Shown here in pieces: positions 17,782 to 26,448 of a stretch of 64,000 nt of DNA. How positions within the stretch are numbered: the stretch's first letter is position 1; every line of letters begins with the position of its first letter. The position numbers and the translations under genes were made by a program. The notes under the pieces are model-generated. The model saw only the letters and a list, made by a program, of their open reading frames with translations, made no database searches and had not been told where the DNA came from. Origin of the DNA: Nocardia xishanensis NBRC 101358 (GTDB lineage Bacteria > Actinomycetota > Actinomycetes > Mycobacteriales > Mycobacteriaceae); assembly GCF_001613365.1 (NCBI RefSeq), contig NZ_BDCF01000005.1:1-64000 (forward strand), written 5' to 3'.

Positions 17782-17829
17782 TGTGACGTTCGGGTGAGAT
17801 GGATCACTCCGCGGCCGCGTCGCGTCACA
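17782..17829. promoter_or_regulatory. Divergent CGTCACA motifs, possible ECF41 promoters
   Basis: CGTCACA occurs facing right at 17823-17829 and facing left at 17788-17782 in the gap between the amidohydrolase and the ECF sigma gene. It differs by one base from TGTCACA, the -35 motif described for ECF41 sigma factors. A clear CGTC -10 at the expected distance was not found on either side, so the call is weak. Confidence 0.3.
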
Positions 17830-17887
17830 TTGCGGCGCGGCGCATCCCTCTCATGCACGAAACGAGCGAGCGTGGACAGGAGATGTG

Positions 17888-18805
17888 ATGGAACACCGGC
17901 CCGCAGGCGCCATGGACACCGATGCCGCGACCGAGGTGTTCGTGCGACACCGCGAGCTGTTGTTCTCGGTCGTCTACACGATGCTCGGCAGCGTCGCCGA
18001 CACCGAGGACGTGCTACAGGAGACGTGGCTGTCGTTGGCGCCGCGCAATACGGCGCTGTCGGCCGACGAGATCGCCAACCCGCGCGCCTACCTGGTTCGG
18101 GTGGCCGTGAACCAAGCGCTCGCCCGGCGCGACGCGATGATCCGGCGACGGGAAACCTATGTCGGACAATGGCTTCCGGAGCCCGTGGTGCGCGAGGCCG
18201 AAGCCGAGCCCGACGCCGCCGATCGCGTGATGCGCACCGAGGCGTTCTCGATGGCGCTGCTGGTGATCCTCGAATCGCTCACCCCGCTTGAACGCGCGGT
18301 GTTCGTGCTGCACGAGGTGTTCGGGTACCCGCACACCGAAATCGCCGAGATCATCGGCCGCAGTCCCGCGGCGGTGCGCCAGATCGCGCACCGGGCGCGC
18401 GGTCATGCGCGAGCCCGTCGCCCGCGCGGGCACGCCGACCCGAAGACGCGCCGCGAGGTGACCGAACGGTTCGTCGCGGCGGCGATGGGCGGCGACCTGG
18501 AGGAACTGCTCGCCGTCCTCGCCCCCGACGTCACGCTGTGGACCGACGGCGGCGAGCGCGGCCCCGCGACCAGCCTGCGCCCGGTGCACGGGGCGGGCGC
18601 GGTGGCGCGGTTGTTCGCCGAGGTGGCGCGCGGGCTGCGGCCCGGTTACCGGGTCAGGTACCGGGCCGTCAGCACCGATCCGTGCGCGGTGCTCTTCGAC
18701 GGTGACGCCCCGCTGGCCGTCGTCGTGCTCGACGTGACCGCCGAGGACACCGTGCGCGGCATCTACTCGGTCACCAATCCGGACAAGCTGACGCGCGTCC
18801 GCTGA
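17888..18805 (+). CDS. ECF sigma factor, ECF41 group, with SnoaL-like C-terminal domain
   Basis: 305 residues. Region sigma-2 (FVRHRELLFSVVYTMLGSVADTEDVLQETWL) and sigma-4 (LTPLERAVFVLHEVFGYPHTEIAEIIGRSPAAVRQIAHRA) are complete. The signatures of ECF41 are present: WLPEP between sigma-2 and sigma-4 (residues about 97-101), DGGER in place of DGGGK, and NPDKL near the C-terminus. The C-terminal SnoaL-like domain replaces a separate anti-sigma factor in this group. ATG 17888 has AGGAG five bases upstream. ECF41 genes are usually beside a carboxymuconolactone-decarboxylase-like, oxidoreductase or epimerase gene; here the divergent neighbour is an amidohydrolase. Confidence 0.9.
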   Translation: MEHRPAGAMDTDAATEVFVRHRELLFSVVYTMLGSVADTEDVLQETWLSLAPRNTALSADEIANPRAYLVRVAVNQALARRDAMIRRRETYVGQWLPEPVVREAEAEPDAADRVMRTEAFSMALLVILESLTPLERAVFVLHEVFGYPHTEIAEIIGRSPAAVRQIAHRARGHARARRPRGHADPKTRREVTERFVAAAMGGDLEELLAVLAPDVTLWTDGGERGPATSLRPVHGAGAVARLFAEVARGLRPGYRVRYRAVSTDPCAVLFDGDAPLAVVVLDVTAEDTVRGIYSVTNPDKLTRVR

Positions 18806-18818
18806 GCCGCGAACCGGA

Positions 18819-20846
18819 CTACCACTGCAGGCCGGGCACCACCCGCGCGACCCTGGCCGCCGGGTTCGGCAGCGCCATCAGCGGCAGCAGCACCGGCCCG
18901 AGCAGGGTGAGCGGCCCGCGTCCCGAGCTGCCCTCCGCGGCGCCGGGGGAGACCGCGACCTCGTTCGAAACGCCCCGTGCCGCATGCGATTCGCCGAACA
19001 TGCGGAACCCCTGGTGCAGGATCGTGCGCTTCACCGATGGCATCAGCAGATCGACCGCCTGGGCGAAGGTACCGACCGGCGTGTCGATGCGGTGCGGCCG
19101 GTCCTCCAGCGCGCGCACCACGATGGCCGCGGCCCGGTCGGGATCGGGCACCGGCAGCGAGCGGTACAGATCGGTCGGCGCGATCATCGGGGTGCGCACC
19201 AATGGCATGCGCACCGAGGTGAAAGTGATACCAGCGTCCCGGTTCTCGACGGCGGCGATCTCGCTGAAGTTGTCCAGCGCCGACTTGCTGGCCACGTAGG
19301 CGGCGAAGCGCGGGACCTTGGTCTGTACCGCGATGGAGGAGATGTTGACGATGTGGCCGAAGCGCCGCGCCCGCATCGACGGCAGCAGGCCCAGGATGAG
19401 CCGCACCGCGCCGAAGTAGTTCACCGCCATGGTCCGCTCGAAATCGTGCATCCGGTCGGTGGAATTCACCACCGAGCGGCGGATCGAGCGGCCCGCGTTG
19501 TTCACCAGGTAGTCGACGTGGCCGTGGTCGGCGAGCATCGCGCGCACCAGGCCGTCGACGGACTCGGGGTCGGTGATGTCGCACGGATAGGTGTACGCCG
19601 CCCCGCCTTCCGCGCGCACCGACTCGGCCGCGGCGAGCAGGTCGGCGCGGCCGCGCGCCACCATGAGCACGGTGGCGCCGCGCCGCGCCACGGCGTGCGC
19701 GGTGGCCAGGCCGATGCCGGAGGAGGCGCCGGTGATGAGCACGATCCGCCCGGACAGCGGGTCGCCGCTGTCGGCCGGGCGGTCCCGGTTCGGATCGAGG
19801 TTCGCGCGCCAGTACTGCCACAGCCGCGCGGCGTAGTTCTCGAACGGCGGCACCGAAAGCCCGCTGCCGCGCAACTGGGCCTGGGTGGACTCCGAGACGA
19901 ACTCCGAGGCGAAAGAAACGTGCGGCGCGACCTCTGGGGGAATTCCCATCTGCGACAGAAGGAAATCGCGGACCGCGGGCACGCCCGGCAGCTGCGCGAG
20001 CCCGTTCAGCGCCAGTCCGCTTCCCGGTACGGGGCCGATGCCCCCGGGTGCGCCCGCCGCGGCGGCGAGCGCGTTGTACACGGCGTCGAACGGCTGCGGC
20101 CGCGGGTTCACCAGGTGGAAGGTGCGGCCGTCGAGGCCGGATTTGCGCACCAGTTCCACCATCGCGGCAGCGACGTAGTCGACCGGGACGATATTGGTGG
20201 CGCCCAGGTCGGGCAGCGGCATCGGCAGGTCCGACGGCAGGGCCGCGAGCTTGGCGATGGCGGAGAAGAAGTAGTACGGCCCGTCGATCTTGTCCATCTC
20301 GCCGGTGCGGGAATCGCCGACCACGATCGCGGGGCGATACACCCGCCAGCGCACCCCGCGCGACTCGCGAACCAGCTGCTCCGCGGCGAATTTGGTGCGG
20401 TGGTACGGGGAGGTGAGGTTCTGGCCGAGGTCGAAATCCTCTTCGAAGAACTTGCCCTTGTGGTCGCCGGCGACCGCCACCGAGGACACGTGGTGCAGCA
20501 CCGCGCCGAGTTCCCGCGCCAGCGCGATGACCGAACGGGTGCCCGCCACGTTGGCGGCGTGGGCGGTGTGCTCGTCGGCGGTCATGTCGTATACCGCGCC
20601 CAGGTGGATCACGTGATCGGCCTTCGGCGCCTGATCGCGCAGGCCGAGCCGCTCGGCCGTGAGGTCGCCGACCAGGGCGAAGACTCGTTCGCCGCCGTGC
20701 CAGCCCTCCGCCAATTCCGTGAACTTGGCTAACGATTCGGCGCGGACGAGCACGTGGACGATCGCCTCGGGATCAGCGTCCAGCAGCCCTTGTACGACCC
20801 GTCGACCCAGAAATCCGGTTCCGCCCGTCACGATGTAGGAGACCAT
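18819..20846 (-). CDS. acrA1: Two-domain fatty acyl-CoA reductase (AcrA1 / Rv3391-like)
   Basis: 675 residues with two SDR domains. Domain 1 (1 to about 360) is a male-sterility-type acyl reductase: TGGTGFLGRRVV, HLGAVYDM, HHVSSVAVAG and the YxxxK pair in SPYHRTKFAAEQL. Domain 2 (about 375-600) is a classical SDR: LITGASSGIGLATA, NNAGRSIRR, NISSIAV and YVASKSALDNFS. M. tuberculosis AcrA1 has this layout and is thought to reduce acyl-CoA for wax-ester or lipid synthesis. The C-terminal part of about 70 residues is hydrophobic (LTLLGPVLLPLMALPNPA), suggesting membrane association. It is transcribed alone; the 300-bp leader contains a perfect 16-bp palindrome. Confidence 0.85.
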   Translation of the reverse strand: MVSYIVTGGTGFLGRRVVQGLLDADPEAIVHVLVRAESLAKFTELAEGWHGGERVFALVGDLTAERLGLRDQAPKADHVIHLGAVYDMTADEHTAHAANVAGTRSVIALARELGAVLHHVSSVAVAGDHKGKFFEEDFDLGQNLTSPYHRTKFAAEQLVRESRGVRWRVYRPAIVVGDSRTGEMDKIDGPYYFFSAIAKLAALPSDLPMPLPDLGATNIVPVDYVAAAMVELVRKSGLDGRTFHLVNPRPQPFDAVYNALAAAAGAPGGIGPVPGSGLALNGLAQLPGVPAVRDFLLSQMGIPPEVAPHVSFASEFVSESTQAQLRGSGLSVPPFENYAARLWQYWRANLDPNRDRPADSGDPLSGRIVLITGASSGIGLATAHAVARRGATVLMVARGRADLLAAAESVRAEGGAAYTYPCDITDPESVDGLVRAMLADHGHVDYLVNNAGRSIRRSVVNSTDRMHDFERTMAVNYFGAVRLILGLLPSMRARRFGHIVNISSIAVQTKVPRFAAYVASKSALDNFSEIAAVENRDAGITFTSVRMPLVRTPMIAPTDLYRSLPVPDPDRAAAIVVRALEDRPHRIDTPVGTFAQAVDLLMPSVKRTILHQGFRMFGESHAARGVSNEVAVSPGAAEGSSGRGPLTLLGPVLLPLMALPNPAARVARVVPGLQW

Positions 20847-21142
20847 CGTCCCTCCTGCTGTTCACTCGAACCTGTTGTCGCGCACCATTGATCCGGCATG
20901 CGGCGGTGAATGCGGAGTCAACGAATCGGCCCCCGGTGACAGCGGTCGGGCCGAAAGTAGGAACACCTTCGTCCTGACTTATGCGGAACTGTAATCGGTT
21001 CAGCGTCGGCGGGGCAAGCTGATCGGCGTCGGCCGCGGTGTGGGACTGCTCACCGTCGGCCCAGGTCAAACGGTATGTGTTACAAGTCTTTCCAGTTACC
21101 CGATGTGGAGGCTGCGCCCGAGCAACCGCTCGGCTCACTTGG
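20847..21142. other. Upstream region of the acyl-CoA reductase gene
   Basis: About 296 bases with no supported gene. It lies between the start of the leftward acyl-CoA reductase gene and the end of the leftward glycosyltransferase gene, and should hold the reductase promoter. Its only clear structure is the palindrome at 21139-21154. Confidence 0.4.
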
Positions 21143-21154
21143 TCAATTGACCAA
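21139..21154. promoter_or_regulatory. Perfect 16-bp palindrome, candidate operator
   Basis: TTGGTCAATTGACCAA is its own reverse complement. It spans the last codons and stop of the glycosyltransferase gene and lies about 290 bp upstream of the acyl-CoA reductase. It is AT-rich in a GC-rich setting and has the size and symmetry of a TetR- or MarR-type site. It is not a terminator: there is no loop and no T-run. Confidence 0.45.
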
Positions 21155-22282
21155 AATACTGGCGACGACGTCGGCCATTCTCGCGCGGAAGGCGGACGGG
21201 GCGAATGTGGTAGCGTGCGCGCGAATTTCGGCAGGACTGTAGACGGACGGGTCGAAATCCGTCATGGCCGCGGCGAGCGCGGCCGTCACCGCTTCGTCCG
21301 GTCCCGGCTCGATGTAGTCGCCCGTGACGCCGGGCCGGACGGTGTCCAGCGCGCCGCCGAGCCCGACGGCCAGCACGGGCGCGCCGCAGGCCATCGCCTC
21401 GACCGGGACGATGCCGAAATCCTCGATGCCCGGCATGAGCAGCGCGCGGCAACGCCGGTACATGCCCTGCATGACCTCGTCCGAGACCGCGCCGAGGAAG
21501 GTGGTCTCCGGCCCCGCGAGCGTGTCGAGGTGCGCGCGGAAACGTCCGCCGCCGACGATCACCAGGCGGCAGCCCGCCCGCTGCGCGGCGCGGATCGCGA
21601 GGTCGGGCCGCTTGTACGGGACGAGCCTGCCCGCGAAGAGGAAGAAGTCCTCGCGCGCTACCGCCGGATCGGGCGTGAAACGGTGGATGTCCACCGGCGG
21701 GTTGATCACGGTGGCGGGCCGCCCCCACCAGTCGCGGACGCGATCGGCGACAGCATGCGAGTTGGCGATCACGTGCGTCAAGCGTGGGGCGGCGCGCGTC
21801 TCGCACCGGCGAGCCAGCGCGCCGAGGGCGGTGAGCGCGAACCGGCCCGCGGGCCCGCTCGCCTCCTGGGCGCGGAAACCGGGCTCCCAGGCCCAGCGGG
21901 CCGGGCTGTGCACGTAGGCGATGGTCGGCGCCTCCGTCGCGAACGCGGCCTGGGTGGCGAAGGCGTGATGACTGATGACGACGGCGTCGAAGCGTCCGTC
22001 GAGTGGCAGGCCGCGCAGCGCGCGCGGCGCCAGCGGCAGCAGCGGGGCGTGCGAGCGCCGCCCGGTGGCCGCGTGGACGCGGCTCAGCCAGGTGTCGTGC
22101 ACGCGGTTCAGCGGCGGACGGACACCCGCCGGATCCACGATCGCCGCGAAAACCTCGGAGCCGAGCCACGTTTCGTGCATCTCCGCGACCACTGCCTCGG
22201 AGCCGCCGTATTCGGTGAAGCGTTCGTGGACGATCGCGACGCGCGGTGCGGGCAGGGTTCGCGGTCCGGTCGGCTCGGTCAC
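21143..22282 (-). CDS. Glycosyltransferase family 4 (WbaZ-like)
   Basis: 379 residues, last gene of the leftward polysaccharide operon. N-terminal acceptor domain: RVAIVHERFTEYGGSEAVVAEM, ISHHAFATQAAF and AYVHSPARWAWEPG. C-terminal donor domain: NPPVDIHRFTPD, FLFAGRLVPYKRPDLAI, FLGAVSDEVMQ, and the nucleotide-sugar binding EDFGIVPVEAMACGAPVLA with the usual two Glu residues. It adds a hexose from an NDP or GDP donor to a growing lipid-linked glycan. GTG 22282 overlaps the aminotransferase stop by GTGA. Confidence 0.88.
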   Translation of the reverse strand: MTEPTGPRTLPAPRVAIVHERFTEYGGSEAVVAEMHETWLGSEVFAAIVDPAGVRPPLNRVHDTWLSRVHAATGRRSHAPLLPLAPRALRGLPLDGRFDAVVISHHAFATQAAFATEAPTIAYVHSPARWAWEPGFRAQEASGPAGRFALTALGALARRCETRAAPRLTHVIANSHAVADRVRDWWGRPATVINPPVDIHRFTPDPAVAREDFFLFAGRLVPYKRPDLAIRAAQRAGCRLVIVGGGRFRAHLDTLAGPETTFLGAVSDEVMQGMYRRCRALLMPGIEDFGIVPVEAMACGAPVLAVGLGGALDTVRPGVTGDYIEPGPDEAVTAALAAAMTDFDPSVYSPAEIRAHATTFAPSAFRARMADVVASILVN

Positions 22283-23658
22283 ACGCCCGCCGGTTCGGCG
22301 CCGATCCGGCGCGGTTCGGCGTGTTTGCGCAGCGCGGGGGCGACGGGCCTGCCGTGCAGCAGTCCGTCGACGCTGCCCTGCTCGATCGCCTTGCGGTAGC
22401 TCGTCGCCGCCTCGCGGCAGGCCGAGATCGTCTGCGCCACATCGATTTCGGTGTGCGCAGCCGAAGTGACGAAGGACTGGCCGAGCACGCCGCGCTCGAG
22501 CAGTTCCTGGAGGAACAGCGTGCGATAGGCCTGCGACGGCTTGCCGTCGGCGTCGCGGGTGGCGAAGATCAGGCACGATGGCCTGCCGAGCACCTCCAGG
22601 TATTCGGCGATGCCGAGTTCGGCGGCGACGGCGTTCACCCCGTCGGCGAGCAACCGCCCCGCGTGTTCCATGCGGGCGACCGGATCGCCGGTCGTGTACT
22701 CGCGCACCACCGCGCGAAAGGCCGCCAGCGACGAGGATTCCGGGCCGTGCGTGGTGGACAGCAGGAACACCCGCTCCCGGTCGGTGCGCAAGCCGCCCAA
22801 CTCCATCAGGTCGCGCCTGCCCGCCAGCGCGGAGATGGGAAAACCGTTGCCCATGGCCTTGCCCCAGCAGGACAGGTCGGGCCGCACGCCGTACACCGCC
22901 TGCGCGCCGCCCGCCGACCAGCGGAATCCGGTGATCATCTCGTCGAAGACGAGCAGGGTGCGGTACCGGTCGCAGAGTTCCCGCACGCCTTCCAGGAAGC
23001 CGGGGTCCGGTTCGGCGAGCGCGGTGGCGGCCTCCATCACCACCGCGGCGACGGCCTCCGTCTCCAGCACTGCGGCGAGCGAGGGCAGGTCGTTGTAGCG
23101 GAACCGCATCGTCCCGGCCGCGGCCGCGGCGGGAATGCCGTTGGCCATCGGCGTGGTGCCGATGAACCAGTCGTCCACCGAGAAGAACGGCTGGTCGCAG
23201 ACCGCGATCACGGTGCGCCCCGTGGCGGCGCGAGCCAGCCGGACGGCCGCGGTGGTGGCGTCGGAGCCGTTCTTGGCGAACTTCACCATGTCGGCGCCCG
23301 GGACGAGCGCCAGGAAATCCTGTGCCGCAAGCAGTTCCAGCTCGGTTGGGCGGCTGAAGCTGACGCCGTCGGCGATCGCGGCGGCCACCGCGTCGAGCAC
23401 CGGCCGGTAGCCGTGGCCGAGGGTGACCGAACGCAGGCCCATGCCGTACTCGATGTAGCTGTTGCCGTCGGCGTCCCAGACTCGGCATCCGTTGCCGCGC
23501 ACCAGGATCGGCGCCATCGACTCCGGATACTGGTCGGCTCCGCGCGCGTAGGTGTGCGCACCGCCGGGCACCAGGTCGTGCAGGCGCGCCTGGAGTTCGT
23601 TGCTGCGTGTGAACCCGCGATGTCGCGGGGTCGGTTCCTCAGCCGTGCCGTGTTCCAC
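22279..23658 (-). CDS. Class III PLP aminotransferase (glutamate-1-semialdehyde aminomutase-like)
   Basis: 459 residues. Features: GGAHTYARGADQYPE, GNGCRVWDADGNSYIEYGMG, VKFAKNGSDATTAAVRLARA for phosphate binding, LLVFDEMITGFR with the PLP Asp, and CWGKAMGNGFPISAL with the Schiff-base Lys. The fold is that of HemL, but HemL is a single-copy heme gene. Placement inside the glycan operon points to transamination of a keto-sugar or of a small substituent (inference). GTG 23658 has AGGAG upstream with eight bases of spacing. Its stop overlaps the next glycosyltransferase start. Confidence 0.85.
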   Translation of the reverse strand: MEHGTAEEPTPRHRGFTRSNELQARLHDLVPGGAHTYARGADQYPESMAPILVRGNGCRVWDADGNSYIEYGMGLRSVTLGHGYRPVLDAVAAAIADGVSFSRPTELELLAAQDFLALVPGADMVKFAKNGSDATTAAVRLARAATGRTVIAVCDQPFFSVDDWFIGTTPMANGIPAAAAAGTMRFRYNDLPSLAAVLETEAVAAVVMEAATALAEPDPGFLEGVRELCDRYRTLLVFDEMITGFRWSAGGAQAVYGVRPDLSCWGKAMGNGFPISALAGRRDLMELGGLRTDRERVFLLSTTHGPESSSLAAFRAVVREYTTGDPVARMEHAGRLLADGVNAVAAELGIAEYLEVLGRPSCLIFATRDADGKPSQAYRTLFLQELLERGVLGQSFVTSAAHTEIDVAQTISACREAATSYRKAIEQGSVDGLLHGRPVAPALRKHAEPRRIGAEPAGV

Positions 23659-23735
23659 GTCCCGATCTCCTGGCCTCGCCGTGCGACCGCGCGCACCGTG
23701 AAAGTGTTTGTGCGCGAAGGATTCCGCGCATAACT

Positions 23736-25082
23736 CTACGTCCGCTGCGACGCCCTGTCGTCCGGAACGGTGACCGCCCACAGATCGTGGTCGGCGCGGC
23801 GGCCGGTGGCGCCGACGAACCGGCTCATCCTGCCCTCCCGCACCATGCCGACCTTGGCGGCGACGGCCGCGGCGTCGCGGTCCTGCGGCTCGATCGCGGT
23901 GGCGATGCGGCACAGGCCGAGCGCATCGAAGGCGTAGGTGACGAGCAGCCGGGTGGCGTCGGTGCGCACCCGGTCCGCGGCGTCGCCGAGCGCGGGATCG
24001 GTCCAGACGAACATGCGCGCGTTGCGGTCGAACATGTCCAGATCGAACAGGCGGCACTCGCCCGCGTAAGCGCCGTCCACCTCGATGGCCAGCACCAGCC
24101 CCGCCGTCGAACGCAGCCCAGGTCTGGCGCGCAGCACTTCGCGCAGCCAGCGCACCCGTGAATGGGCGTCCACCCAAGTCGACGGCGGCGCTTCGCCATT
24201 CGGGTCGAGTGCCGCTCTGGCCCGCAGCCGGGCCGCGCGCCACTGCCTGCCGTCCGCGAGCCGCCGCTTGCGCAGCACGAGGCGTGACCGGTCCCGATCG
24301 TCGAGCGTCGGCACACACGAGGCGCGTAGCGGATCAACCATGTGCAGCACGCGCCCGGCGAAATACCTTGCGGCGGCGACAATCACGGTCCCGGTGGCGA
24401 CGGGCGGACCGGTTCGCTCGGCGGTCGGCGGCAGGGGCGCAGGCGTCGAACGGTCGGCGCGGTGGCTGCGCACCCATGCGGCGGCGAACCCGCCCGGCGG
24501 CACCATGGCGGCGGTGAGCGCCCACAGTTCGTGATCGCTCCGAGCGCCGCCGGCGTCGAAGTAGCGGGTCATCACGGCCTCGCGCCGGAACCCGAGCCGG
24601 GCCGCGCCGCTCGAGGTCGCCACGTTCGCGGGTGAGATCGGGGCGGTGATGCGCTGCAACCCGATCGGCCCGAAGCCGAAGTCGAGCAACAGCGCCACCG
24701 CCAGTCCGCCGATGCCGTGCCTGGCCACCTCCGAGTCCACCCAGACGCCGAGTTCCGCACTGCCCGTCGCGGTGTCGATGGAGATCAGCTCGACCTGCCC
24801 GGCGAAGCGGCCATCCATTTCGACGACCATCGCCAACCGGCGACCGGCGCGCGCCTCGTCGCGCCCAGCGAGGCATTCGCGCACCCACAGTTTCGCGGTG
24901 TGCCGTTCGTGCCACTCCAGCGGGGAACTGGACCAGAACGGTTCGATCAGGCTTCGGTCGCGCAACCGGATCCGGCGCCACTGCCCGTGATCGGCGATCC
25001 GGGGCGGGCGAAGCAGCACGGTGGCGCCGTGCAGGACCACCGGACCGAGCCGGACGCGCGACAGCGATGGCTGGTCGGACAC
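23736..25082 (-). CDS. Tandem GNAT acetyltransferase (two GNAT domains in one chain)
   Basis: 448 residues. The first GNAT domain (about 15-200) has LRPPRIADHGQWRRIRLRDRS, a VELGVW-type strand (SAELGVWVDSEVARHGIGGLAV, the acetyl-CoA loop) and GFRREAVMTRYFDAGG. The second (about 250-440) has the same order but weaker motifs: MVDPLRASCVPTLDDRDR, LRKRRLADGRQWRAARLRAR, MFVWTDPALGDAADRVRTDA and GMVREGRMSRFVGATG. The CoA-binding loop of the second copy is degenerate. Both are of the RimJ/RimL type. In this operon it may N- or O-acylate the amino sugar. GTG 25082 has GGAG seven bases upstream. Confidence 0.82.
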   Translation of the reverse strand: MSDQPSLSRVRLGPVVLHGATVLLRPPRIADHGQWRRIRLRDRSLIEPFWSSSPLEWHERHTAKLWVRECLAGRDEARAGRRLAMVVEMDGRFAGQVELISIDTATGSAELGVWVDSEVARHGIGGLAVALLLDFGFGPIGLQRITAPISPANVATSSGAARLGFRREAVMTRYFDAGGARSDHELWALTAAMVPPGGFAAAWVRSHRADRSTPAPLPPTAERTGPPVATGTVIVAAARYFAGRVLHMVDPLRASCVPTLDDRDRSRLVLRKRRLADGRQWRAARLRARAALDPNGEAPPSTWVDAHSRVRWLREVLRARPGLRSTAGLVLAIEVDGAYAGECRLFDLDMFDRNARMFVWTDPALGDAADRVRTDATRLLVTYAFDALGLCRIATAIEPQDRDAAAVAAKVGMVREGRMSRFVGATGRRADHDLWAVTVPDDRASQRT

Positions 25083-25086
25083 GGAA

Positions 25087-26448
25087 TCACTCCTTGGGTC
25101 GCTGGCGGCCGAGGGACGTCGTCCGTAGCGCGCCGTCGGTGGTCACCGACAATCGCCAGTAGCCGCCCGCGGTGTCCTTGAGCACGATGCCTGTGTCGGG
25201 ACGATCGGACAGCCACGCGCCGCTGGAAAGCACGGCCGACCGGACGGTTCCGTCATTGCTCTGCGCCTGGAAGATGTCGGCGTCGCTGTGGCCTGCCCGG
25301 CCGACGAGGGTGCCGTCGAATCGAGGCGTGTGCAGGCTGTCGCGGCTGATCACGGTCCAGCCGTCCGGGAACAGTCCCGGCGCGAGATTGTCGGTGGCGC
25401 TGGAGATCAGGTTCACCGCGGTGCCCTCGGGACAGCCGGTGCGATCGACCCGCACCTCGACGGGGTGCCTGTCGAGATCCTTGTCGAACTGCACGTTGGC
25501 CAGGTAGGGCTGGCGGCAGTAGGCCAGCTCGAGGCAGACCTCGCGCGCCGCGACCTTGCAGTTGACCATGCCGAACTGCGCGGGCCCGCCGCGCTCGCGC
25601 CGCCCGATCGCCAGCGCGGTGTCGGCGCCCTCGAACCAGACGTTGGTCAGCCACCAGTCGTTGGCCGCCCCGTCGACGTCGATGTGCCGCGCGGTGGTGC
25701 GCGGATCGCTGTCGGAGACGAATTCGACGTTGCTGAGCGCCAATCCGGCGTTGTGATCGTTGCCGGTGCCGAGCACGCCCACATAGTTGCTGGTCAGCTT
25801 GGACGAGGTGACGTAGTTCTGGATGCACGAGGTGACGATGCCGAAGCCGAAATTGTTGATGTCGCAGTTGACGAACGAGGTGCCGCCGGTGTTGTCCCTG
25901 AGCACCACGCCACGCTGCTCGAGAAAGCGCGGGTGGTTGCCGCTGAGATGGTTGCCGCGGATCACCACCGAGTCGAACGAGCAGCGGAAGCATTCGGACA
26001 GGTCGACGGCGGTCGCACGCGGGCCGGAGACATAGATGCCCAGCCGCGCGAACCGGACCCGATTGCGTTGGCGCAGCGAGATCAGCGTGGTGTCGGTCTC
26101 GCACACGATCAGCGAGACATCGCCGCCGTCGCCGAGCACGGTGGCGTAGTCCGCCATCGGTGGCCAGCTCGTCACTCGATAGCGGCCGGCGGGCAGATAG
26201 AGCACCAGCGGCATGCCCTGCACGGCGGCGGCGGCGGCGATGGCCGCGGTGTCGTCGGTCACGCCGTCGCCGATCGCGCCGAAATCGCGCACATTGCGCG
26301 CCGCGGGCGCGTCGCTGACGTGCGGGGAACGGAATCCGGTGCCTGGCGTCTCCGGATCGGCGCAGGCCGCGGCCAGCGGTACGGCGGCCGCGGCGCCCAG
26401 CGACGCGGCGAGTAGCAATCGTCGTCGGCCCAGGCCGTCGTCGGTCAT
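25087..26448 (-). CDS. Right-handed beta-helix (pectate-lyase-3-like) lipoprotein
   Basis: 453 residues. The N-terminus (GRRRLLLAASLGAAAAVP) is Tat-like and ends in the lipobox LAAAC. Next is NVRDFGAIGDGVTDDTAAIAAAA, the opening of pectate lyase superfamily beta-helices (also seen in phage tailspikes), and many short strand repeats (VVLRDNTGGTSFVNCDINNF, YVTSSKLTSNYVGVLG, HIDVDGAANDWWLTNVWFEG). It probably sits on the outer face of the cytoplasmic membrane and binds, trims or cleaves the polysaccharide made by the same operon. ATG 26448 overlaps the Wzz-like stop by ATGA. Confidence 0.82.
   Translation of the reverse strand: MTDDGLGRRRLLLAASLGAAAAVPLAAACADPETPGTGFRSPHVSDAPAARNVRDFGAIGDGVTDDTAAIAAAAAVQGMPLVLYLPAGRYRVTSWPPMADYATVLGDGGDVSLIVCETDTTLISLRQRNRVRFARLGIYVSGPRATAVDLSECFRCSFDSVVIRGNHLSGNHPRFLEQRGVVLRDNTGGTSFVNCDINNFGFGIVTSCIQNYVTSSKLTSNYVGVLGTGNDHNAGLALSNVEFVSDSDPRTTARHIDVDGAANDWWLTNVWFEGADTALAIGRRERGGPAQFGMVNCKVAAREVCLELAYCRQPYLANVQFDKDLDRHPVEVRVDRTGCPEGTAVNLISSATDNLAPGLFPDGWTVISRDSLHTPRFDGTLVGRAGHSDADIFQAQSNDGTVRSAVLSSGAWLSDRPDTGIVLKDTAGGYWRLSVTTDGALRTTSLGRQRPKE

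Noticed and set aside
17822..17850. Full ECF41 promoter with CGTC -10
   Set aside because: The -35-like CGTCACA is present but no CGTC was found at 15-18 bases, so only a weak site was listed.
21139..21154. Palindrome as a transcription terminator of the glycosyltransferase operon
   Set aside because: No loop, AT-rich stem and no T-run; stem-loop would be unstable.
22279..23658. Housekeeping hemL (glutamate-1-semialdehyde aminomutase)
   Set aside because: Fold and motifs match, but the gene is inside the glycan operon with no heme genes, so a sugar- or small-molecule aminotransferase is more likely.
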